DNA of 32,682 bases, taken from Bacteroidales bacterium Bact_11 (lineage in GTDB: Bacteria; Bacteroidota; Bacteroidia; Bacteroidales; UBA932). Location: the NCBI GenBank assembly GCA_001603505.1, contig LUZC01000019.1, forward strand, positions 1 to 32,682, given 5' to 3'. The position numbers and the translations under genes are program-made. The notes beneath the pieces are model-generated. The model made no database searches. It had not been told where the DNA came from and was given only the letters and a program-made list of their open reading frames with translations. Positions 24,001-32,682 of the stretch are shown here, in pieces. The number at the start of each line of letters is the position of its first letter. Within the stretch, counting starts at the first letter, position 1.

Positions 24001-25081
24001 GCAGTACGCCTGCATCGCCGTCTCCGACACGGGCAGCGGCATTCCTGCCGGAGAACTCGAGAAGATCTTCGAGCGGTTCTACCGGGCCGACCAGACGAGC
24101 AAGACGCAGGGATCGGGCATCGGGCTGTACTACGCCCGTGCCCTCACCGGCCTCCACCACGGCTACCTGAAAGCCTGGAACCGGGAGGAGGGCGGCGCCC
24201 TGTTCCGTTTTGTGCTGCCGGTGAGCGCCGCTTCCTACACCGAAGACGAACGCACCGAGCGTCAGCCGGAAATCATCCAGCCCGTCATGCCGCCCGCCGA
24301 GAAGGAAGGACAGAAAGACAAACAGCAGGGCCGCCGGCTCATCGCCGTCGTCGACGACGACATCGACGTTGCCAACTACGTGAAGATGCTCCTGGAACCG
24401 ACCTACCGCGTGGCCGTGTATTTCGATGCCGCTTCCGCCCTGGCGGGCATGGCCGAAGAGACCCCCGAACTGGTGGTCAGCGACGTGGTGATGCCAGGCC
24501 TGAGCGGTTACGAACTCTGCGAAGCCATCAAGAGCGACCTGCAGCTGAGCCACATCCCGGTGATCCTCGTCACGGCGAAGGTCGCGGTGGAAAGCCAGGT
24601 GCAGGGCCTCGACAAGGGCGCCGACGCCTACGTCACCAAACCCTTCCAGCCCAGCTATCTTCTGGCCCTGGTCAAATCGCTGCTCGAGAACCGCGAGAAA
24701 GTGCGCCGGAAGCTCGGTACGGTCACAACGGCCGAGGCCATCGAGCCGGAAGCGCTCTCCCCGCGCGACGCTGCGTTCATGAAGGAACTCTACCATCTCA
24801 TGGAAAAGGAACTCGACAACACCGATCTCGACATCACCCGCATCTCCGAAATGATGAAGATTTCACGAACGAAGTTCTACTATAAGGTGAAAGGTCTGAC
24901 CGGCGAGAATCCCTCAGCCTTCTTCAAGCAGTACAAGCTCAACCGCGCCGCCGACCTGCTGAAGGAAGGCAAGTACAACATGTCGGAAATCGCCTACATG
25001 ACCGGTTTCAACACCCTCTCCCACTTCTCCACCTCTTTCAAGAAACAGTTCGGCGTTCCCCCGTCGGAGTATGTGGGGTAG
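21056..25081 (+). CDS. Hybrid two-component system sensor-regulator (HTCS) of the PUL
   Basis: 1341 residues. The N-terminus MKRLLAFLSFGLCLAAC has a full lipobox (LAAC, C17). Two beta-propellers of Reg_prop repeats follow (GHIWIATSRGLNQY, GRLWAATVSG, NLWFGTTDQG, GRLWISTLRDGLY, DTWFGTLANGLIRY, NIWVSTLYGLGRY), then a Y_Y_Y domain (about 690-760) and a membrane helix (about 773-793). The kinase has phospho-acceptor H829 (VAHEFRTPLT) and ATPase boxes NLLSNALKYTPSGG, DTGSGIP and GSGIGLYYAR. The receiver has phospho-Asp D1143 (LVVSDVVMPG) with TAK and KPF motifs (about 1097-1210). An AraC-type helix-turn-helix closes the protein (about 1240-1340: MSEIAYMTGFNTLSHFSTSFKKQFG). It senses a periplasmic glycan cue and controls the adjacent genes. 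It is divergent from the PUL operon by 171 bp. Confidence 0.97.
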   Translation: MKRLLAFLSFGLCLAACHGDRTSDQDFNNTGGVVISDALSNQKVNAFAEDIDGHIWIATSRGLNQYNVHEYHQYFCTDDTLGLPDNQINDVHSSRDGRLWAATVSGVAYRTETGAFHRLLLPVENQNVRRILEAPDGRMFFSNTESLFLYDESVQALRPVIREYNAFGVPSEAWDGDRLWVISGGKELHCFDMQRFTLEGTVPLPFTAYHICNAGNGEFWLSGVGNLSIYDTRTGIWKPLPDAIRKDARLMKGDVDYIFAIDDKTLLLNVIGKGLFCWQRATGRLLYQGDPDFPYDIPESNTRVIFRDSRQNLWFGTTDQGYTTSYHYKDGFNSNKHLTSRFAGKTVQSLCNDHQGRLWISTLRDGLYVWEPDGGQLRQVEIAHLVPDAHIGYVRCDKVYCDAEGDLWLLFTGKSHVVCSRYENARLRRIDGFSCSNPVSIAQDDLGRIWIGNTSPNLTRYDKHTHATVQFPVTDQTAWTIIADLLATEAGRMLAAPFNHTIVRVNTNSGEAEPVVFTDEEYKACIQRSVLAPVDLYRDSAGDTWFGTLANGLIRYDRQTGNAFPVPGTPCLDISAILEDRQGNIWVSTLYGLGRYDRTVGQFVNYFAADGIGGNQFSERAACRLADGTLVFGGTHGLTVFNPLDVQERRTVPLVFEDLKVHNQLVAPGEGQPIERSLVQKPDVTIKDSQNAFSISFAALDYSEHERSHYYYMMEGFDPAWVDAGNNHEAYYANLPAGKYTFKVRITNNNRSIVETEDALHVRILPPWFRSWWTRLLMFLLLAGFLFVIWRLYVRIVLEKEAHALARQEKEQEQRLNRIQLNYFSNVAHEFRTPLTMIAGPVSELATSPDVKGRDRKLVGVVQRNATWMLSLVNQLLDFNRIGNSKLQLKVAKTDIVAPLRNTVELFRFNADSKGIELGAHGLEESFIMWADIDKVQKITMNLLSNALKYTPSGGKVSMSFDVLPRGDVAELFPLGEQDTDGQYACIAVSDTGSGIPAGELEKIFERFYRADQTSKTQGSGIGLYYARALTGLHHGYLKAWNREEGGALFRFVLPVSAASYTEDERTERQPEIIQPVMPPAEKEGQKDKQQGRRLIAVVDDDIDVANYVKMLLEPTYRVAVYFDAASALAGMAEETPELVVSDVVMPGLSGYELCEAIKSDLQLSHIPVILVTAKVAVESQVQGLDKGADAYVTKPFQPSYLLALVKSLLENREKVRRKLGTVTTAEAIEPEALSPRDAAFMKELYHLMEKELDNTDLDITRISEMMKISRTKFYYKVKGLTGENPSAFFKQYKLNRAADLLKEGKYNMSEIAYMTGFNTLSHFSTSFKKQFGVPPSEYVG

Positions 25082-25243
25082 TGCCTGTCACCCAGATTGA
25101 TCCTTCTTTCGTCACTTCCGGCTTGATCGTGTGGCTTGCATGCCTCGCAGTGTCTCCCTGACCTTTCTGCCGGGACTCCGAATCGCAGGTTGGGTTTTGT
25201 AAAGAATGGCTCCGGCGAGAGCTCCGGTCAGGGCCCTGGCGAA
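25082..25243. other. Intergenic gap between convergent HTCS and metF
   Basis: 162 bp with no convincing gene. It contains a 10-bp palindrome CAGGGCCCTG (25229-25238) and a short direct repeat (GGCTCCGG / GAGCTCCGG at about 25208-25227). No hairpin followed by a T-run was found, so termination of the two convergent genes is not explained by an obvious intrinsic terminator. Confidence 0.5.
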
Positions 25244-26166
25244 TCAGAAGCAGGCCTTCAGAATCTCTACGATATTGCGTGATTTCCCCATCGTGTAGAA
25301 ATGCACGGCGGGAGCGCCGTGGGCGATCAGGTCGCGGCACTGGGCGATGCACCAGTCGATGCCGATCTGGTAGACGGCTTCCTTGTCGTCGCCCGCGAGA
25401 CGCACGGCTTCGGTGAGTTCGACGGGAATGTCGAGGGAGAAGCTTTCCGGCAGCAGAGACACCTGCCGCGCCGTGGACAGCGGCTTGAGACCGGGCAGGA
25501 TCGGCACGGTGATGCCCTCTTCCCTGCAGCGGTCGACGAAGCGGTAGAACACCGCATTGTCGAAAAACATCTGCGTGATGATCACGTCGGCGCCGGCGTC
25601 GACCTTCTTTTTCAGGAAAGCGATGTCGGTCTCAAGGTTGGCCGCCTCGAAATGCTTCTCGGGATAGCCGCCGACACCGATGCAGAAGTCGCCGCCGTTG
25701 TCCTGCTCGAAGCGGCGGATGGCCGCCACCAGTTCGCTCGCATGGGCGTAGCCGGCGGGATCGGGTGTGAAGCGCTTCTCACCCGTGAGCGAATCGCCGC
25801 GCAGCGCCATCACGTTTTCGATGCCCATGAACTTGAAATCCTGCAACAGCGCCTCGGTCTCGTGGGCGGGCGTTCCCGCGCAGATCAGATGCGGTACGAC
25901 TTCCACCGCATACCGGCTCTGGATGGCCGCGCACACGGCCACGGCGCTCACGCGATTGCGCACCACGCGGCGGATGAAGGTGCCGTCGCCCTGCGGCTCG
26001 AAGCGGAATTCGTCGCGGTGAGTGGTCACGTTGATGTAGCGCGGCGCGAATTCCATGAGCGGCGCGATGCTTTCGAGCAGTTCTTCCTTGCGGATGCCGG
26101 TCATCGGCGGAACGATTTCGAGCGAAGGGAACGGGGCGGCTCCGCTGCGGAGCATGTCGGCGATTT

Positions 26167-26170
<4 letters not shown>
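25244..26170 (-). CDS. metF: 5,10-methylenetetrahydrofolate reductase
   Basis: 308 residues, close to the usual bacterial MetF length. It begins MKIADMLRSGAAPFPSLEIVPP, where the Glu of SLEIVPP corresponds to the catalytic Glu of the family's EFFPP motif. Further family blocks are INVTTHRDEF, VVPHLICAG, NVMALRGDS (FAD/folate-binding Asp), GVGGYPEKH, KVDAGADVIITQMFFDN and GLKPLSTARQ. It reduces methylene-THF to methyl-THF with NAD(P)H and FAD, supplying the methyl donor for MetH. It overlaps metH by four bases (ATGA, 26167-26170), a coupled two-gene methionine operon. It has no evident link to the glycan genes on either side. Confidence 0.96.
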
Positions 26171-29610
<3,440 letters not shown>

Positions 29611-29614
29611 GTCG

Positions 29615-29622
29615 CAAAACTA
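29615..29622 (-). promoter_or_regulatory. Possible -7 box for metH-metF
   Basis: The minus strand reads TAGTTTTG (TAnnTTTG) 5 bp before the GTG at 29610. If used, the GTG start would be leaderless, while ATG 29580 would have a leader of roughly 30 bases. No -33 at normal spacing was found. Confidence 0.4.
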
Positions 29623-29662
29623 CGCAAAAAATCGCAATGATGGGGAATGTGGATTTTTTCGG

Positions 29663-29693
29663 TGTTCAAATGTTTGCTTGGCTTGTTCAAATG
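29663..29693 (+). promoter_or_regulatory. Putative operator: perfect 10-bp direct repeat at 21 bp pitch upstream of the third GH3
   Basis: TGTTCAAATG occurs at 29663-29672 and again at 29684-29693, a 21-bp step. The block GTTCAAATGTTTGC (29664-29677) is 13/14 identical to 3972-3985 before the first GH3 operon. The pair ends 11 bp before the -33 TTTG of this gene's promoter, a normal activator position. Confidence 0.55.
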
Positions 29694-29704
29694 ATGCTGG
29701 GCCG

Positions 29705-29737
29705 TTTGGAGGGCATCGTTTTTTTTCAGTAAGTTTG
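29705..29737 (+). promoter_or_regulatory. Promoter of the third GH3 gene (TTTG-N21-TAAGTTTG)
   Basis: TTTG at 29705-29708, 21 bp, then TAAGTTTG at 29730-29737: a full Bacteroidetes promoter match. It lies 34 bp before the ATG at 29772. Confidence 0.75.
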
Positions 29738-29771
29738 TATAGAGAAAACATTTATCTGATTCCATATTTTT

Positions 29772-32132
29772 ATGAAGAAATTCTTTCTTTTCGTGACAGC
29801 CGTGCTTTGCACGCTCTCCGTGTTCGCGCAGCCCAAGTTGCGTCCCGACAACATCGACGAAATCATCAAAGCCTTGACGCTTGAAGAAAAAGCCGCCCTG
29901 CTCGTGGGTGGCGGCTGGGGTTCGATGACCGCCGGCTCCATGACGGCCTCCAGCGAGACCCTTGTTTCCGGCGCTGCCGGCACGACCCGTCCGGTCGAAC
30001 GCCTCGGCATTCCCGTGACCGTCCTGGCCGACGGCCCTGCCGGCCTCCGCATCAATCCTACCCGTCCGGGTACCGACAAGACTTTCTATTGCACCGGTTT
30101 CCCGGTAGGTACCGTGCTCGCATCCACCTGGAACACTGCGCTGGTGGAGGAACTCACTACCGCCATGGGCAATGAGGTGAAGGAATACGGTGTCGACGTG
30201 CTGCTGGCTCCCGGCCAAAACCTGCACCGCAACCCGCTCTGCGGCCGCAACTTCGAGTATTTCTCGGAAGATCCGCTTCTCTCCGGAAAAATATCCGCCG
30301 CCTATGTGCGCGGTGTCCAGAGCAACGGCGTTGGCGTGAGCGTCAAGCACTTCGCTGCCAACGACCAGGAAGTGAACCGCCAGCAGAACGATTCCCGCAT
30401 CAATGTGCGCGCCCTCCGCGAACTCTACCTCAAGGGTTTTGAAATCGCTGTCCGCGAGTCCGACCCCTGGACCGTCATGTCCTCGTACAACCGTCTCAAT
30501 GGTACGTTCACCCAGCAGAGCCGCGATCTGCTCACCACCGTCCTGCGGGATGAATGGGGCTTCAACGGCATCGTGATGACCGACTGGGGCAACAAGGAAG
30601 GCACCGTGGCCGCCGTCAATGCCGGCAACGACCTCATGGAACCCGGCATGCAGAACGAGATCGACCGCATCATCGCCGGCGTCAAAGACGGGAGCATCTC
30701 CCAGGAGCAGCTCGACACGAACGTCAAGCGCATGCTCGAGTACATCGTCCGCACCCCGCGTTTCCAGGGCTACAAATTCTCCAACAAGCCCGACCTCAAG
30801 GCCCACGCCAAGCTCGTTCACAATGCCACGGCCGAAGGCCTCGTGCTCCTCGAGAACAACGGCGCCCTGCCGCTCTGCAAGAAATGTGTCAAGACCGTCG
30901 CCCTCTATGGCACCGGCTCCTACGACTTCATTGCCGGCGGTACCGGTTCCGGCAACGTGAACAAGGCCTATGTCCGCAACGTCGCCGAGGGCTTCAAGGC
31001 CAATGGCCTCGAGGTGGACGCCGACATCCAGGCGTGGTATGAACAGTACATCACCTTCACCAAGACGCAGCTTCGCAACAACGCCGCCGACAACGGCCTC
31101 GGTATCCTGCTGGGTGATCCCGTGGTGCCTGAAATGGAGATTTCCCGCTCGTTCATCGAAAAGAAACAGCCGATGACCGACGTGGCCGTGCTCACGATTT
31201 CCCGCAACGCCGGTGAAGGCGACGACCGCAAGGCCGCCGACGGCGACTGGACCCTCACGGGACAGGAGCGCGAACTCATGCAGACGCTGGCCGACGTGTA
31301 TCACGCTGCCGGCAAGAAACTGGTGGTGGTGCTCAACATCGGCGGCGTCATCGAGACGGCTTCCTGGAAGCACATTCCCGACGCCGTGCTGCTGGCCTGG
31401 ACCCCGGGCCAGGAAGGCGGTCTGGCCGTGGCCGACGTGCTCTGCGGCGCAGCCAATCCTTCGGGCAAGCTCCCGATGACCTTCCCGGTAAGCTACTTCG
31501 ACATCCCGTCGTCGTTCAACTTCCCGCACAACTACAAGGGTGGCAATTCCATCGACCTGGCCGCGCTGCTCGGCGGCGGCAATATGCGCCGTCGGATGGT
31601 GAAAGACATCGACTACACCGACTATGCCGAGGGCATCTGGGTGGGCTACCGCTACTTCTCCACCGCCGGCACGCAGGTAGCGTATCCGTTTGGCTATGGC
31701 CTGAGCTATACCACGTTCGCCTATTCGAAACCGGTTGTGAAGGTAGCCAAGGACGGCAGTATTACGGCTTCCGTCACCGTGACCAACACCGGTTCCGTGG
31801 CCGGCAAGGAAATCGTGCAACTCTACGTGACGGCGCCCGACGGCGGTCTCGTGAAACCGGTTTATGAACTCAAGGGATTCGCCAAGACGAAGGAACTTGG
31901 GCCCGGCGCCTCCGAGACACTGACGGTCACCATCGACCCGTACACGCTTGCCTCGTTCAACGAAGCGACTTCCGCCTGGGAAACGGCTGCCGGCAACTAT
32001 ACGGTGCATTTCGCCGCCTCCGCGGCCGACATCCGCGCCACTGGCACCTTCAAGCTGGCTAAGCCGCAGAGCTGGCCCGTCCACAAGGTCCTCCTGCCCG
32101 CCGAGCCTGTGAAGGAGATTACGGTGAAGTAG
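29772..32132 (+). CDS. GH3 family beta-glucosidase-type enzyme, secreted
   Basis: 786 residues with an SPI signal (MKKFFLFVTAVLCTLSVFAQ), thus periplasmic rather than lipid-anchored. The barrel carries LADGPAGLRI, GRNFEYFSEDP, the Lys-His pair K192-H193 (VKHFAANDQEVNR) and the nucleophile D271 (IVMTDWGN). The alpha/beta domain (about 350-600) has LVLLENNGALPL and NPSGKLPMTFP. Then come GYRYFST...YPFGYGLSYTTF and a fibronectin-III domain (about 655-770) with a short extra tail. Closest in plan to beta-glucosidases; sugar specificity is not decided by sequence. It is separated from the PUL by metHF but carries the shared operator-like repeats and its own strong promoter and terminator, so it is a single-gene unit probably belonging to the same system. 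Confidence 0.92.
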   Translation: MKKFFLFVTAVLCTLSVFAQPKLRPDNIDEIIKALTLEEKAALLVGGGWGSMTAGSMTASSETLVSGAAGTTRPVERLGIPVTVLADGPAGLRINPTRPGTDKTFYCTGFPVGTVLASTWNTALVEELTTAMGNEVKEYGVDVLLAPGQNLHRNPLCGRNFEYFSEDPLLSGKISAAYVRGVQSNGVGVSVKHFAANDQEVNRQQNDSRINVRALRELYLKGFEIAVRESDPWTVMSSYNRLNGTFTQQSRDLLTTVLRDEWGFNGIVMTDWGNKEGTVAAVNAGNDLMEPGMQNEIDRIIAGVKDGSISQEQLDTNVKRMLEYIVRTPRFQGYKFSNKPDLKAHAKLVHNATAEGLVLLENNGALPLCKKCVKTVALYGTGSYDFIAGGTGSGNVNKAYVRNVAEGFKANGLEVDADIQAWYEQYITFTKTQLRNNAADNGLGILLGDPVVPEMEISRSFIEKKQPMTDVAVLTISRNAGEGDDRKAADGDWTLTGQERELMQTLADVYHAAGKKLVVVLNIGGVIETASWKHIPDAVLLAWTPGQEGGLAVADVLCGAANPSGKLPMTFPVSYFDIPSSFNFPHNYKGGNSIDLAALLGGGNMRRRMVKDIDYTDYAEGIWVGYRYFSTAGTQVAYPFGYGLSYTTFAYSKPVVKVAKDGSITASVTVTNTGSVAGKEIVQLYVTAPDGGLVKPVYELKGFAKTKELGPGASETLTVTIDPYTLASFNEATSAWETAAGNYTVHFAASAADIRATGTFKLAKPQSWPVHKVLLPAEPVKEITVK

Positions 32133-32152
32133 TGTTTATTGAAGACCAGCAG

Positions 32153-32188
32153 GAAGCCCGGTCGCTGAGAGCGACCGGGCTTCTTTTT
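32153..32188 (+). terminator. Intrinsic terminator of the third GH3 gene
   Basis: A perfect 14-bp stem, GAAGCCCGGTCGCT (32153-32166) with AGCGACCGGGCTTC (32170-32183), loop GAG, followed by TTTTT. It lies 20 bp after the GH3 stop. No T-run on the minus side, so it acts in the plus direction only. Confidence 0.93.
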
Positions 32189-32225
32189 GTATGCTGCGAC
32201 GGGCGCCTCCCCCAACCTGCGGATG

Positions 32226-32594
32226 TTATTTCAGAAACACGAAGAAGACAGCGAGCACGAGGCAGGCGAAGGCGGCCATGTGGTTCCACTGGATGGGCTG
32301 CCCCTTGAAGATAAACAGCACGATTAAAGTAAAGACCGTCAGGGAGATGACTTCCTGAATAACTTTCAGCTGCATCAAGTTGAACGGACCGCCGTTGCCC
32401 GCGAAACCGATGCGGTTGGCCGGCACGGTGAGGCAGTATTCAAAAAAGGCGATGCCCCACGAAAAGAGGATGACCAGGATGAGCGGCCATCCCGTGGATA
32501 TCTTCATTTCCTGCAATTTAAGATGCCCATACCAGGCGAAAGTCATGAAGATGTTGGAACACACCAGCATCAGAACGGTCCAGATTGCTTGCAT
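32226..32594 (-). CDS. DUF486/DMT-family small integral membrane protein
   Basis: 122 residues, four predicted membrane helices: IWTVLMLVCSNIFMTFAWYGHL, WPLILVILFSWGIAFFEYCL, VISLTVFTLIVLFIF and HMAAFACLVLAVFFVFL. The motifs TFAWYGHLK, SWGIAFFEYCLTVPANRIG and NLMQLKVIQEVI are those of the DUF486 family (PF04342), now placed in the drug/metabolite-transporter superfamily. Members are short, widespread and of unknown substrate; they may act as dimers. The gene is convergent with the third GH3 and set apart by its terminator, so it is probably unrelated to the glycan system. Confidence 0.9.
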   Translation of the reverse strand: MQAIWTVLMLVCSNIFMTFAWYGHLKLQEMKISTGWPLILVILFSWGIAFFEYCLTVPANRIGFAGNGGPFNLMQLKVIQEVISLTVFTLIVLFIFKGQPIQWNHMAAFACLVLAVFFVFLK

Positions 32595-32613
32595 ATCGTT
32601 GCGATTAGGGCCG

Positions 32614-32621
32614 CAAAGGTA
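32614..32621 (-). promoter_or_regulatory. Promoter -7 box of the DUF486 gene
   Basis: The minus strand reads TACCTTTG, an exact TAnnTTTG match, 19 bp before the ATG at 32594. No -33 TTTG at 19-21 bp. The remaining bases to the window end hold no recognisable feature. Confidence 0.55.
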
Positions 32622-32682
32622 AATAAAATAATGATTGTGTGTGTTTTGGTGCGAAAACAGGCCGGATGATTTTCTGCCTAAA

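Noticed and set aside
25038-25352. 104-codon open frame over the HTCS-metF gap
   Set aside because: Overlaps the ends of both real genes, Arg/Ser-rich, no promoter or start context; treated as spurious.
29611-29771. Possible cobalamin or SAM riboswitch upstream of metH
   Set aside because: The usual conserved boxes were looked for and not found, and the leader implied by the -7 box is too short to hold one.
32133-32225. Small gene between the third GH3 and the DUF486 gene
   Set aside because: The gap is filled by the terminator hairpin and a short spacer; no open frame with a start context.

Overview
The window reads as a chromosomal segment of a GC-rich member of the Bacteroidota, most likely an uncultured gut- or rumen-type Bacteroidales. 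The basis is a SusC/SusD pair, a hybrid two-component sensor-regulator (HTCS), many lipoproteins with short SPII signals, and promoter -7 boxes of the Bacteroidetes type (TAnnTTTG) in front of nearly every transcription unit. No tRNA, rRNA, CRISPR array, transposase or phage gene was seen. No species can be named from the sequence.

Layout. 1-1678 (minus): a radical SAM/SPASM enzyme coupled to a small membrane/lipoprotein partner, followed by the 5' end of 6-phosphofructokinase. 1790-2785 (plus): a phytase-like esterase-domain lipoprotein. 2799-3917 (minus): a membrane acyltransferase (AT3 family), divergent from a plus-strand operon of two GH3 glycosidases and one CE1-type esterase (4056-9685). 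A bidirectional terminator at about 9757-9797 separates this operon from a convergent minus-strand polysaccharide utilization locus (PUL; 9841-20884). Its order of transcription is type-B carboxylesterase, SusC, SusD, a repeat-containing surface lipoprotein, and three CE1-type esterases. The HTCS regulator (21056-25081, plus) is divergent from this operon. A metH-metF operon (25244-29610, minus) follows, then a third GH3 (29772-32132, plus) with a strong terminator, and a DUF486/DMT small membrane protein (32226-32594, minus).

How it fits together. The locus looks like a machine for acylated beta-glycosides or glycans. SusC/SusD and the surface lipoprotein would bind and import the ligand, five alpha/beta-hydrolase esterases would strip acyl or phenolic groups, and three GH3 enzymes would cleave terminal beta-sugars. 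No endo-acting glycanase is present, so the substrate may be small or pre-digested. The main non-routine observation is a direct-repeat motif (GTTCAA-type half-sites 20-21 bp apart) shared by the control regions of the first GH3 operon, the HTCS/PUL divergent region and the third GH3. This suggests a single HTCS regulon spanning the metHF interruption. The other point of interest is the uncharacterised radical SAM/lipoprotein pair at the left edge.
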